A stretch of 64,000 nucleotides of DNA from Tychonema sp. LEGE 07203 (GTDB taxonomy: Bacteria; Cyanobacteriota; Cyanobacteriia; Cyanobacteriales; Microcoleaceae): assembly GCF_015207285.1 (NCBI RefSeq), contig NZ_JADEXD010000001.1, positions 1 to 64,000 on the forward strand, given 5' to 3'. A program made the position numbers and the translations under genes. Of the stretch, positions 45,025 through 54,639 are shown piece by piece. The first letter of the stretch is position 1, and the number at the start of each line of letters is the position of its first letter. The notes under the pieces are model-generated. The model had not been told where the DNA came from, ran no database searches, and was given only the letters and a program-made list of their open reading frames with translations.

Positions 45025-45874
45025 ATGCAATTGCAACAACGACTGACTGAGATAGACCTGGATGCCTATTTTAAACGAATTGGCTATAGTGGTGACTGCT
45101 CGCCCAGGCTGACAACGTTACAGGCAATTCATCAACGACATTCCCCGCGCGATCGCCTTTGAAAACCTCAATTCACTCCTGAAACAACCTGTGAAGCTGG
45201 ATTTAGCATCCTTGCAACAAAAACTAATCAACGAGGGACGGGGTGGCTATTGTTTTGAACAAAATTCATTGTTGCGGGCTGTTTTGCTTGCTCTTGGCTT
45301 TCAGGTAACGAATCTAGCAGCTCGCGTGCTGTGGAATATGCCATCCGGGACGATCGCACCTCGCAGTCATATGGTGCTGTGGGTCAATATTGATGGAGAG
45401 CCATACATTGCAGATGTGGGATTCGGAGGATTAACGCTTACCGCGCCGCTTGCTTTGACGCCGGATATGGAACAACCTACATCCCATGAACCATTTCGAT
45501 TGATTGCAGTGGATCGCAGCTACATTATGCAAGCATATATCAAGCAGGAGTGGAAATCCCTTTACAAATTCGACCTTCAGGAGCAAGAATTACCCGATTA
45601 TGAGGTGAGCAATTGGTATGTTTCAACTCATCCCCACTCGATTTTTGTTACTAATTTGATGGTGGCAAAACCGGATTCAAATTGTCGTTATGCCTTGTGG
45701 AATAATCAGTTTACGGTGCATTATTTGGATGGTCGAACAGAACATCGTGTCCTTTCAACGGTTGCAGAGTTACGTGCTACCCTTGAGAATGTTTTTTGTC
45801 TCAACCTGGGAGCGATCACTGAGATTGATCGGATGTTACAACAATTAATTGAGCGCTCGTGTGCGATGACCTAA
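45025..45874 (+). pseudogene. Arylamine N-acetyltransferase, frameshifted near the N-terminus
   Basis: The frame from ATG 45025 reads MQLQQRLTEIDLDAYFKRIG and LTTLQAIHQRH. A +1 shift at ~45140 then leads to AIAFENLNSLLKQPVKLDLA and continues to 45874. NAT features are RGGYCFEQNSLLRAVLLALG with the catalytic Cys, SHMVLWV with His, and PYIADVGFGG with Asp, so the triad is intact. One extra base in the ATTCCCC run explains the break. Internal starts would lose ~50 residues, so the enzyme is probably inactive, unless this is a sequencing error. Confidence 0.8.
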
Positions 45875-46259
45875 CGGTGAAAGTGGGCAACTCTCGATTT
45901 ATGGCAAGGGCGACAAGACTCGTGTGGTTCTACTTCCTGCGTCTCTGTATCTGGCACTTTTGAACAGCAGAGGAAGTGCGGGGAATTCTGAGCCGATTTT
46001 TAGGAGTCGGAAAGTGGCTAACGGCGGGCGCTTGCACAGGGTTTCTGTGACGCACTTGGTCAAGGAAGCTGCGAAACGCGCTGGAATTTCTGAGAAGACT
46101 AGCGCTCACTGGCTCCGGCACTGCCACGCTTCCCATGCTCTCAACCGGGGAGCACCGATTCACTTGCTGAGTCAAACTTTGGGCCATGCTTCGGTTGCGA
46201 CTACTAGCAAATATCTCCACGCAAAACCTAACGACAGCAGCGGATTGTATCTGATGTAA
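45873..46259 (+). pseudogene. C-terminal fragment of a XerC-like tyrosine recombinase
   Basis: It begins abruptly with NGESGQLSIYGKGDKTRVVL at the stop codon of the NAT gene. It contains the catalytic segments SAHWLRHCHASHALNRGAPI, LGHASVATTSKYLHAKP and the C-terminal SSGLYLM, nearly matching the gene at 51369-52253. About 165 N-terminal codons, including the first catalytic Arg, are missing. Confidence 0.85.
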
Positions 46260-46294
46260 GGACAAGGGTTGGAGGGTGTCAATCAGGATATAAA

Positions 46295-47044
46295 TCAAAC
46301 GTGCTTCGGCAGTATAGACGAATCGGATGAGTGGGCAGCTATCAGATCCCCGATCGCCTCAAAATACTCATTTGTTACACCATGCGTTGTGGGATGTTTT
46401 GCGATGACGAAGAGCGTAGAACCATTAGCACCAGATTGAAAGCCATTCTTATGAGTGCTGAAATTGGCTCCCTCTGCAATCGCTCTCCACCACTGCTGGT
46501 ACCAAGCATCTAAACTGTAGAACACAACCGCACGTGGCTTGTATTTCAAGACTCGATGCCGGATGTGGTCGGCGCGTTGAGCAGCATAAGATTCTCGGTA
46601 AACCTGTCTCTCCAGAAGTTGTGGAAGCTGTGAGTAATCGGAGTACAGCCATATACCAGCACTGGGCGAAGGTAACGGGAGCAGCTCTAGCAGGCAAGTT
46701 TCTCCACCCTCTCTCGCTAACTGCTGTCCCTGATATCCTCTAACCTGATCACGTGTGGCTTCCTGTCCTTTTGCTTTCAGTAAACTTCGGATCAATTTCC
46801 CCCAAACGGGCTGTATGTTCGGGTGTTGACCGAAGCATTTGGTGAATCCAAATGCTTGGTGATACTCAAAAACGTCTTCCAGTTCTCTACATCCACGTCG
46901 AGACCAAGCATTTAAACGCTGCAAAGCATCTTCAATAGTTCCCCCGCCTCCCTCCTCTTTACCAACAAACCAAAAGTCCCCGTGATAGTTGCCATATCCA
47001 TAGAAGGTATGGATGTATTTCTCCAGTAATTGATCGTCAAGCAT
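46295..47044 (-). CDS. Hypothetical protein, weakly uracil-DNA-glycosylase-like
   Basis: This 249-residue protein has an N-terminal GDFWFVGKEEGGGG motif and later HRVLKYKPRAVVFYSLD and VIAKHPTTHG. Their order loosely resembles motif 1 and the HP motif of the uracil-DNA glycosylase superfamily. I cannot assign it with confidence. Its 3' end lies 36 bases from the convergent recombinase fragment. Confidence 0.6.
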   Translation of the reverse strand: MLDDQLLEKYIHTFYGYGNYHGDFWFVGKEEGGGGTIEDALQRLNAWSRRGCRELEDVFEYHQAFGFTKCFGQHPNIQPVWGKLIRSLLKAKGQEATRDQVRGYQGQQLAREGGETCLLELLPLPSPSAGIWLYSDYSQLPQLLERQVYRESYAAQRADHIRHRVLKYKPRAVVFYSLDAWYQQWWRAIAEGANFSTHKNGFQSGANGSTLFVIAKHPTTHGVTNEYFEAIGDLIAAHSSDSSILPKHV

Positions 47045-47294
47045 AGTGAACCCTTGAATTCATCGCATCCTTATCGCAACCAGCAAATATTCAATGTAGC
47101 AGGAAGGGTTTGAGATGATCAATCAGAAAATTAATCTATCCTGACCCAGGACTTAAAGTGTTACGGCTAGGCGGGGATAATTCTTTTTGGTTAAGCTGTT
47201 CACCATTTAAATCTCAGAGCCTATCTAAGCCAGTAAAGGGTTTCAGCCTCTGAAATACGCAGTTTAAATGCTAAACAGCTTATCTAGCCCTTAT

Positions 47295-48989
47295 TTAGTA
47301 ATCGCTGGCAACTATATCATCCATCTTCTCTAAAGCTTTAATTGCAGCTATCACAGGAGTTTGAGCTTTTAAAGCAGCCCTTGCTACTTTAGTGGAGGTA
47401 GAACCATCAGGTTCTGCTGCTTTTGCCAGCCGTGCGTTTATCGCGTACAAAGCAGCAATATCTTTTCTTAACTGAGAGTTTTGGGGTTTAACAGACTCAG
47501 TAGTCTCCATCGCCTTATCTGTAACCCGGGGTTGTGGGAGAGTATTTAATGTCTTTGCAGTCTCCTCAAGCTGATCGCAGATTTGGAAGTAGAAGTCTAG
47601 AAGGGTAAGCAACTCGCCTGGTTTGTACGATTTTATGTTTTGGAGGATTTCAGGAGGAATCGGGAGTGGATTTTCCCCCAATTCTAGTATTTTCAGCTTT
47701 TCCAGGCTACGCAGGGTCTTTGGGACGAAGGTAATCGCATTGTTATTGAGGGAAAGCGATGTCAGATGCAACAGTTGCCCAAGCACCTCTGGAATGGAAG
47801 TAATCTTATTGTGGCTAAGCTCAAGCCATGCCAGATTCAATAGTTGCCCAAGCGCTTCTGGGATGCAAGTAATCTGATTGTGGCTAAGCTCAAGCCCTGT
47901 CAAATTCGACAGTTGGCCTATTACATCTGGAATTGCTGTAATCTGATTTTTACCGAGGAGAAGGGTTGTCAAATTCGACAGTTGGCCTATTACATCTGGG
48001 ATTGCTGTAATCTGATTTTTACCGAGGAGAAGGGTTGTCAGATTGGACAGTTGCCCGATTGCCTCTGGAATGGAGGTAATTTCATTGTCATAGAGTTTAA
48101 GGTGGGTCAGATTCGACAGTTGCCCGATTGCCTCTGGGATGGAGGTAATCTTATTCCAACTGAGCTCAAGCCGTGTCAGATGGAACAATTGCCCGATTGC
48201 CTCTGGAATAAAGGTAATCTTATTGCACTTGAGGTCAACCTCTGTCAGATTCGACAGTTGTCCGAGTACCTCTGGGATGGAGGTAATCTGATTGTAATTG
48301 AGGCAAAGGAATGTCAGATTGGATAGTTGCCCGATTGCCGCTGGAATAAAAATAATCTGATTCCGACCGAGGCCAAGCCCTGTCAGATTCGACAGTTGCC
48401 CGATTGCCTCTGGGATGGAGGTAATTTTATTCCAACTGATGTCAAGCTCTGTGAGATGGGACAAGTGTCCGATCACCTCTGGAATGGAGATAATCTGATT
48501 GTTATTGAGGTACAGCAATGTCAAATTGGACAGTTGCCCCAGCTCCTCTGGGATGGAGGTAATCTCATTGTTGTGGAGGGAAAGCTTTTTTAAATTCCAT
48601 AGTTGCCCAAGTGCTTTTGAGATTTGCGTAATCTTATTGAAACCAAGGGCAAGCTCTGTCAGATTCGACAGTTGTCCGATTGCCTCTGGGATGGAGGTAA
48701 TCTGATTGTGATAGAGGTCAAGCTCTGTCAGATTCGACAGTTGCCCGATTACCTCTGGGATGGAGGTAATCTTATTCCAACTGATGTCAAGCTTTGCCAG
48801 ATTCGACAGTTGTCCGATCACCTTTGGAATTTGGGTAATCTGATTGTGACCGAGGTCAAGCTCTGTCAAATGCGTACACTTAGCAATTTCCGGTGGTAAT
48901 TCTTTCAGAGCCAGCCCTGACAAATCCAATTTTATCAATTTTTCCTTAGCGACTTGCTTAATTCGTCGCACTGCTTCCTCTCGCGTCAT
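47295..48989 (-). CDS. Leucine-rich repeat protein (about 18 repeats)
   Basis: This 564-residue protein consists of ~18 near-identical 23-residue LRRs (LTELDLxxNQITSIPEAIGQLSN type) from residue 15 to ~440, then a non-repeat C-terminal tail of ~120 residues with no GTPase (Roc/COR) domain. It is a binding scaffold, cytoplasmic, with no signal peptide. The 69-bp DNA units are so alike that copy number probably changes by recombination. Structured intergenic repeats flank both ends. Confidence 0.88.
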   Translation of the reverse strand: MTREEAVRRIKQVAKEKLIKLDLSGLALKELPPEIAKCTHLTELDLGHNQITQIPKVIGQLSNLAKLDISWNKITSIPEVIGQLSNLTELDLYHNQITSIPEAIGQLSNLTELALGFNKITQISKALGQLWNLKKLSLHNNEITSIPEELGQLSNLTLLYLNNNQIISIPEVIGHLSHLTELDISWNKITSIPEAIGQLSNLTGLGLGRNQIIFIPAAIGQLSNLTFLCLNYNQITSIPEVLGQLSNLTEVDLKCNKITFIPEAIGQLFHLTRLELSWNKITSIPEAIGQLSNLTHLKLYDNEITSIPEAIGQLSNLTTLLLGKNQITAIPDVIGQLSNLTTLLLGKNQITAIPDVIGQLSNLTGLELSHNQITCIPEALGQLLNLAWLELSHNKITSIPEVLGQLLHLTSLSLNNNAITFVPKTLRSLEKLKILELGENPLPIPPEILQNIKSYKPGELLTLLDFYFQICDQLEETAKTLNTLPQPRVTDKAMETTESVKPQNSQLRKDIAALYAINARLAKAAEPDGSTSTKVARAALKAQTPVIAAIKALEKMDDIVASDY

Positions 48990-49126
48990 ACCCTTTGTAT
49001 CTCAGTAGCGTTTATTTTATTGTGATGATTAAATTTAGCCTATGGGAAAAACAGCAGAAATCAGGAGACGGCATCAAAAAAGCACACTAATGCCCTTTCC
49101 TGAAAATTAATCTGGTAATAAGTATG

Positions 49127-49420
49127 TGTTAGAAAACCCTTATTCTGGGTCAGGACTTAAAGTGCTACAGCTAGACCGGGATATAAGCGTATCCCCGCCT
49201 ATAACAAGGTTTTGGAGTGAATGGAAAAATTACCCTTTCCCCGCCTAAAACTTTAGCGGGATTTTTTCGACGGGCTGCTAAATTTTTGCTGAAAAGAAAA
49301 AGCTGGTTTCAGACCGTCAGAAAATACCTGCCTACCCGTCCGGTCAAAAATACTAAAAATCTGTGTCACGCGCTTGGGACTGTTTGATAAGCTTACTGGT
49401 TCCAGTCTTTGGCTCAGGAT
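49127..49420 (+). repeat. Structured non-coding repeat, copy 1
   Basis: Landmarks in order: GGGTCAGGACTTAAAGTGCTACAG, a CCCGCC...GCGGG hairpin followed by ATTTTTT, TTCGACGGGCTG, GTCAGAAAATACCTGCCTACCCGTC, GTGTCACGCGCTTGG. Copies share this order at ~52420-52640 (inverted) and ~53540-53780. No open frame is conserved, so it is non-coding DNA or an RNA. Confidence 0.7.
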
Positions 49421-49775
49421 ATTGAACTATCCTGATGGAGCGGCAAGGGTTACAAACTTTATCTCTTTTTTTGTTCTCATGGCTGTTCAATCCACCTAAC
49501 CCCTCTAGCTTTTGCTTATAGTTAATAATAAATGAGTTCCCTCTGTCAAACCCGGTAATGACTCTACCCACTACTTTGCTAGCCTCATTTGTCTTTCTTT
49601 CCTAGCTTAGCTCTTGATTTAGCATACTAACTACTGAAGAGCCAAAATCCATACCGTGTTTACTTCCACCACTGATTCAGCAAGCCCTAGTTATATCTAC
49701 GCTTCAGTGAATATACTGATTACCTTTAATAGCTATTTTGTTAGACTTCTAAAATCATTATTTACTTAATTAAAA

Positions 49776-51320
49776 ATGGTTTCAATTCAAGACCTATTTT
49801 TCCAAACAACTTGCTACATTAATGGTCACCAAAAAAACGGAAAAGTTTTAGCTGTAGCCACCTATGTACATTGTCGCCGAATATGTTTTCAACTTGAAGG
49901 GGAAAACCGAGGAACATGGATTCCAGAATCAGTATTCGTAGGAGAAGAAATAGCACCAACACCCGCACCAACACCTGCACCAACACCTGCACCAACACCC
50001 GCACCAACACCTGCACCAACACCCGCACCAACACCCGCACCAACACCTGCACCAACACCCGCACCAACACCCGCACCAACACCCGCACCAACACCTGCAC
50101 CAACACCCGCACCAACACCCGCACCAACACCCGCAGCATCGCAGACAAATACAACATCATCGCCACAACCCAGCGAACAAATTCTTCAGATAAATACTGA
50201 AGTCAATGCTAATCCTCAACTACGACAACTGAAGCAAGAATCTAATTCAAATGCTTGGAATAGTCTAGTTAATTGGATTGGTGAATCTATTTGTGAAATT
50301 AATTTTGCTGCATCTGAATCTTCTGTTAAAAGGCTAAAACACAGCTACCAAGACAAATCTCCCTATGAAATTGCTCATGTTCTTATTGTTCACAAATCCT
50401 TACAAGCGGCTGGAGTGGATTTAGTTAGAGGAATTCCAAGAGCAGAAGCTGTTATCAGGGGGATAGCTAAGTACGATTTACCAGAAATCACCAAACTCTC
50501 GGCAGAAATGGTTTATCAGATTGCCGATATTTATGGATTTAACTTACAAGATCCCGAACGAAAAATTGAAGCTTTAACAGCCTTTGGTGCAGCTTTTTTG
50601 GGAGAAAGAGCTATTGATGCAGGTATAGACTGGCTAGAGTATGGCATGATTCCCAGTAAAATAATAAGTGCTTCTGCTAAAGCCCTAATGATTTATGCAG
50701 TAGGAAATGCTGCTTGTAAGTTCTATGAAGCAAAACTTAATCAACATATTAATCCATTAACTTCGCCAACAGTTATAAATAAAATTAGGGAACAAAGTCA
50801 ACATTATTTAGATAACGCTACTTCCGAAGAAGCAATCGTCGAGCTGATTTCCAGCGAAATCAATACAGCTTTGACCATAGACTATACTAGACTCAGTAGT
50901 TTATTAAAACTGGGAGAATGGAAAAAAGCCGACCAAGAAACCTGTGACATCATAGTAAAGATAGCTAACCGTGATTTTGAGGGAAATCTGAGAACATTGC
51001 CCAGTGAGGATTTACACACTATTAATCAACTGTGGTCACAGAATAGTAATGGACATTTTGGTTTTAAGGCGCAAAAACAAATTTACTGGGAGGTGTCAAA
51101 AAAAGTAGGGGATTTTGGAGAAAAGATTGGCTGGCGAGGAAAAGCAGGTTTATTCGGTGGCGTTTTTGGTTGGAAATCCTATGATGATTTAAACTTTAAC
51201 TTAAAATATGCTCCTAAAGGGCATTTGCCAGCTTTTCCCTTAAATATATCTTGGTGGTACCACTCAGGTGAAGCAACGAGGGATTTTGCCCAATCAATTT
51301 TAGAGAGAAACGATTGGTAA
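49776..51320 (+). CDS. GUN4-domain protein with APTP repeat linker
   Basis: This 514-residue protein has three parts. Residues 1-58 are a small SH3-like domain. Residues ~59-120 are a tract of about 15 APTP units encoded by 12-bp tandem repeats. A helical middle region (~190-320) is somewhat like EcsC. Residues ~365-510 are a GUN4-like C-terminus ([20 protein letters not shown], then [18 protein letters not shown] and [12 protein letters not shown]). GUN4 binds porphyrins in chlorophyll synthesis; fused GUN4 modules in cyanobacteria are thought to sense or regulate. Not in an operon. Confidence 0.85.
   Translation: MVSIQDLFFQTTCYINGHQKNGKVLAVATYVHCRRICFQLEGENRGTWIPESVFVGEEIAPTPAPTPAPTPAPTPAPTPAPTPAPTPAPTPAPTPAPTPAPTPAPTPAPTPAPTPAPTPAASQTNTTSSPQPSEQILQINTEVNANPQLRQLKQESNSNAWNSLVNWIGESICEINFAASESSVKRLKHSYQDKSPYEIAHVLIVHKSLQAAGVDLVRGIPRAEAVIRGIAKYDLPEITKLSAEMVYQIADIYGFNLQDPERKIEALTAFGAAFLGERAIDAGIDWLEYGMIPSKIISASAKALMIYAVGNAACKFYEAKLNQHINPLTSPTVINKIREQSQHYLDNATSEEAIVELISSEINTALTIDYTRLSSLLKLGEWKKADQETCDIIVKIANRDFEGNLRTLPSEDLHTINQLWSQNSNGHFGFKAQKQIYWEVSKKVGDFGEKIGWRGKAGLFGGVFGWKSYDDLNFNLKYAPKGHLPAFPLNISWWYHSGEATRDFAQSILERNDW
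49953..50135 (+). repeat. 12-bp tandem repeat encoding APTP
   Basis: About 15 copies of GCACCAACACCC/GCACCAACACCT run in frame in the GUN4-type gene and encode an Ala-Pro-Thr-Pro linker. Confidence 0.93.
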
Positions 51321-51368
51321 AGAGTGATAAATAAAGCTGCATATTTCACGGAATAAGCCTCTACCAAT

Positions 51369-52253
51369 ATGCAGCTAGCACCCATCCCTCAAGCCAGCCT
51401 CCAAGTTGTCGCCGTCAACACCCCGACCGAGCAACTCATCAACCTGTAGGTATATGGCAAAAGTAAAAATACTCAGAAGGTCTACCGCCTGGTGTCGGGG
51501 TTGCTGCTGGCAGAAGCGGGGAAGCCAGCCCACTACCTGACTCTCAGTGACCTCCAAGGCTTCGCTGATATGCTAGAGGTACACGGTCTATCCCCTTCGT
51601 CACGCCGTACATATATAGCTGTGGTCAAGTCTTTACTTACGTTCGGTCACAAAACCGGACTCATTCAAGCCAATGCCGGAGCAGCGCTGAACACGGCGAA
51701 GCCCAAGGATACGCTCTCCCAGAAAATCCTGACCGAGGCTGAAGTTAGGGCGCTGATTGCGGGTGAACCGTGCGACCGGAATCGGTTGATATTTAAGGTT
51801 TTTTACTATGTCGGCCTGCGGGTATCTGAGCTCTGCAACCTGAACTGGGAGGACTTTTCAAGCAACGGCGAGAGCGGGCAACTCCTCGTCTACGGCAAAG
51901 GGGACAAAACCCGCGTCGTGTTGTTACCCAAAATGCTGTACGCCGAGCTGCTGAAAAGTCGAGGCGATGCGGGCAAGCTTGAACCAATTTTTATCAGCAG
52001 GAAGAAGTCAGACGGCGGCAGGCTTAACCCAATCTCGGTCACGCAGATTGTCAAGGCAGCAGCCGTTCGTGTTGGACTTTCTGAGAAAGCATCCGCGCAC
52101 TGGCTCCGGCACTGCCACGCTTCACACGCGCTCAACCGGGGAGCACCGATTCATCTGCTGAGTCAAACTTTGGGTCATGCTTCAGTCGCCACGACTTCTA
52201 AATATTTACACGCCAAACCCAATGATTCCAGTGGTCTGTATCTGGCAACTTAG
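51369..52253 (+). pseudogene. XerC-like tyrosine recombinase with an in-frame TAG at codon 27
   Basis: From ATG 51369 the frame gives MQLAPIPQASLQVVAVNTPT, reaches TAG at 51447-51449, then continues in the same frame with VYGKSKNTQKVYRL and a SAM-like core-binding domain. Catalytic residues are present: GLRVSELCNL (Arg), HWLRHCHASHA (His/Arg), LGHASVATTS (His) and YLHAKP (Tyr). A TGG to TAG change would explain the stop. A shorter product from an internal start (about 51490) might keep catalysis but lose part of the DNA-clamping domain. Confidence 0.82.
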
Positions 52254-52282
52254 CGGGTGTTCAGGCTTGGTCGGTTCTTGTG

Positions 52283-52415
52283 GATTGTCGGCAAGTGCGA
52301 TCGCACTTGCCACCAGCTAACAGAATACCGACCGCTCTTTTTGGTCAAATAATTTCAGGTTTTAGATTCAGATTTTAGATTCTTGACAGTGCAGTTGCTG
52401 CTTTAGGGTTTGGCA
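52283..52415. repeat. Dispersed repeat with a 22-bp HIP1-centred palindrome
   Basis: GATTGTCGGC...GAATACCGACCGCTCTTT...AATAATTTCAGGTTTTAGATTC...TTGACAGTGCAGTTGC occurs again at ~59483-59585. Here it contains GGCAAGTGCG followed by its inverse ATCGCACTTGCC, a perfect palindrome (52290-52311) around GCGATCGC. Confidence 0.75.
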
Positions 52416-52419
52416 TAAC

Positions 52420-52640
52420 AAATGAATCCCTTGTGTCAAGCGTTTCATTTACCATAACAGTCATGCCAAACAGTTTCAAGCGCGTGACACACGGCTTTTG
52501 GTGTCCTCAGCCGGACGGGCAGGCGGCTATTTTTCCGATGGCCGATTTTTTAATTGTGACGAAGAAGAAGACAATGGCGGTCAGTCGTAAAAATCCCGCT
52601 GGGAGCTTTAGGCGAGGATAGGGTAATTTCTCTCTCACTC
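52420..52640 (-). repeat. Structured non-coding repeat, copy 2 (inverted)
   Basis: Read on the minus strand it shows CGCCTAAAGCTCCCAGCGGG, then ATAGCCGCCTGCCCGTCCGG and GTGTGTCACGCGCTTG, the same landmarks as copies 1 and 3. The short plus-strand frame 52433-52621 overlaps it and is not called. Confidence 0.68.
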
Positions 52641-52708
52641 CAAAACCTTGTTCTAGTTGGGGATACTCTAATTTTCTGAACTCTCAAGTTTTAAGAGCTA
52701 GGTTCTTG

Positions 52709-53221
52709 TTACCAATTACAGATAGACTCTGGCTTGAGAGGACAAGTCTTGGGTGCGCTCGAATTTCTGCTGAGGTAAAGAGCGGTCAGTTTAGTCAAGG
52801 ATGCTAGCGGTTTAATGTCCTTGATTTGATTGTGGGTGAGGGCGAGGTAATTCAGTTTAGTCAAGGATGCTAGCGGTTTGATGTCGCTGATTTGATTGTT
52901 GTCGAGGGAGAGCCAATCCAGGTGAGTCAAAGATGCTAGCGGTTTGATGTCACGGATTTGATTTTTGTCGAGCTTTAGTTCCGTAAGACTCGAAAGTTGT
53001 CGATCGGCCGCCTCGCACTCAGTAGTTTCCGCTTTCTCCAACAACACCTCAACAGTATGTTTAGTTTCAGGACTCAAAGAAGCCTTTTCGCGACACCAAT
53101 CAGCAAATGTCCGTCCACTATTGCCCCGTTGTTTCTGCACGACCCATGAGGAAGGTGCATTTCCACTATTTTGCAACTGACTCGATACCACCAACATGAA
53201 AACAAGGGCTAATGAAATCAT
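52709..53221 (-). CDS. Small secreted LRR protein
   Basis: This 170-residue protein has a hydrophobic N-terminus (MISLALVFMLVVSSQ) that looks like a signal peptide. Three to four 22-residue internalin-type LRRs follow (LTELKLDKNQIRDIKPLAS). The C-terminus has a Cys pair that may cap the solenoid. It is likely exported or periplasmic and acts in binding. It lies between two copies of the structured non-coding repeat. Confidence 0.8.
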   Translation of the reverse strand: MISLALVFMLVVSSQLQNSGNAPSSWVVQKQRGNSGRTFADWCREKASLSPETKHTVEVLLEKAETTECEAADRQLSSLTELKLDKNQIRDIKPLASLTHLDWLSLDNNQISDIKPLASLTKLNYLALTHNQIKDIKPLASLTKLTALYLSRNSSAPKTCPLKPESICNW

Positions 53222-53412
53222 AGGGAATAACCTCTGTAGATTTTTATATATTTCCCCATCTAGGACTTGAAAATGCAGAGGGTACGTCAGGAAATGGATT
53301 TTCCCCTCCTAGAGCTTTTTAGAGATGTTTGAGGCTGTAAATCAGGAAATACGGATTGTACCTTAAACATGGGCACCGCTGCCTAAATTACACCCTAGTT
53401 ACTAAAGATATT

Positions 53413-53523
53413 GACGTTGCTGATTTACGGTATGAAAAGCTAAATATGCAAGTCATAGAAACCCATATCAAAAAGGTTCAGGATTTTCAACTTATTTTTT
53501 TCATACCCTGATTAAGCAACGCC
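53413..53523. mobile_element. 111-bp MITE-like inverted-repeat element
   Basis: It runs from GACGTTGCTGATTTACGGTATGA to TCATACCCTGATTAAGCAACGCC. It has the same internal sequence and length as the copy at 44260-44370 and contains no gene. Confidence 0.85.
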
Positions 53524-53539
53524 TAATGGTTTGATGCTG

Positions 53540-53780
53540 TAAATCAGGATATTACAGTTTCTTGATGTAGCCGTAAGAGTTTTAAGCTCTAGACGGGAAA
53601 ATAGGTTATCCTCACCTTAAAACCTCTAGGGAGATTTTTTCGACGGGCTGTTAAGTCTTTGTCGAAGTGAAAAAAATTAGAAGATCGTCAGAAAAATAGC
53701 CGTCTGTCCATCTGGCTGAGGACACTTAAAATCGTGTGTCAGGCGCTTGGCACTATTTAATAGCACTTACGGTTCTAGGC
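53540..53780 (+). repeat. Structured non-coding repeat, copy 3
   Basis: Shares ATTTTTTCGACGGGCTG, a CGTCAGAAAAATAGCC block, and GTGTGTCAGGCGCTTGGCACT with copies 1 and 2. It lies between the small LRR gene and the pentapeptide operon. Confidence 0.68.
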
Positions 53781-53868
53781 TCTGGCTTAGGATAGTGTGA
53801 ATGCTTTATTCAGAATGACATATATAGCAATCCTAAATCATTTGTGAAATTTCTCTTATTGTGAGTTT

Positions 53869-54639
53869 TTAGCGTCTTTCGCTCTTTTTTTTGATGAGTA
53901 ATAACCGAATGCTATTTAACAACGTTACTAGAAAGATAGGCGCAAAGAAAATTATCAAGATATTAGAATGATATAAAGCACTAAAAAAAATACATAAAAT
54001 AACAACAATGATAATGAGATAGGAGAAGGTATACACATTACTAGCACGGCGCAAACTGGTATGTCTTCTATAGCCAAGGCTTGAACCAACCTGGCTTATA
54101 TAGGCAAACTCCGAACTGGCTTGAAAGATCAACTGGGTACCTTTCAAGTTGGCATCGCTCAAGTCGGCACCGTCCAAGTTTGCACGTCTCAAGTCGGCAT
54201 CGCTCAAGTCGGCACCGTCCAAGTTTGCACGTCTCAAGTCGGCACCACTCAAGTCGGCACCACTCAAGTCGGCACCATTCAAGTCCGCATAACTCAAGTC
54301 TGCATCGCTAAGCTTAGTAAAGGTCAGGTTCGCACCACTCAAGTTCGCACCACTCAAGTTCGCATATCTCAAGTTCGCACCGCTCAAGTTCGCACGTCTC
54401 AAGTTCGCACCGCTCAAGTTCGCACGTTTCAAGTCGGCACTACTCAAGTCGGCACCACTCAAGTCGGCACCACTCAAGTCGGCACCACTCAAGTGGGCAC
54501 TACTCAAGTCGGCATCAGCAAAATCTGTAGCAATATCTAGACCAGCAATTTTCGCCAATTCCACAAAGTTATCGGTTTCTGCCTCAAGAATCTGCTGAAT
54601 AGAGTGTTGAGGTTCTTGTAGAGAGTTTTCATTAGCCAT
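53869..54639 (-). CDS. Pentapeptide-repeat membrane protein
   Basis: Residues ~40-160 are about 24 pentapeptide repeats (A-D/N-L-S/R-G/x) that form a right-handed beta-helix. Residues ~205-250 contain two transmembrane helices. A helical N-terminus ([20 protein letters not shown]) is shared with the gene at 55326. It is the last gene of a minus-strand operon and overlaps the preceding gene by 8 bases. The function of such membrane pentapeptide proteins is unknown. Confidence 0.85.
   Translation of the reverse strand: MANENSLQEPQHSIQQILEAETDNFVELAKIAGLDIATDFADADLSSAHLSGADLSGADLSGADLSSADLKRANLSGANLRRANLSGANLRYANLSGANLSGANLTFTKLSDADLSYADLNGADLSGADLSGADLRRANLDGADLSDADLRRANLDGADLSDANLKGTQLIFQASSEFAYISQVGSSLGYRRHTSLRRASNVYTFSYLIIIVVILCIFFSALYHSNILIIFFAPIFLVTLLNSIRLLLIKKKSERR

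Noticed and set aside
47844-48899. Plus-strand frames rich in CQIRQLPDCLWDGGN
   Set aside because: They are shadows of the LRR gene on the minus strand, repeating with its 69-bp unit.
47295-48989. Roco-type GTPase
   Set aside because: Only LRRs and a short tail are present; no Roc or COR motifs.
49953-50135. CRISPR-like regular repeat array
   Set aside because: The 12-bp unit has no spacers and is an in-frame APTP coding repeat.
54081-54540. Plus-strand His/Ser/Arg and Val/Gln/Thr-rich frames
   Set aside because: They are shadows of the pentapeptide repeats.
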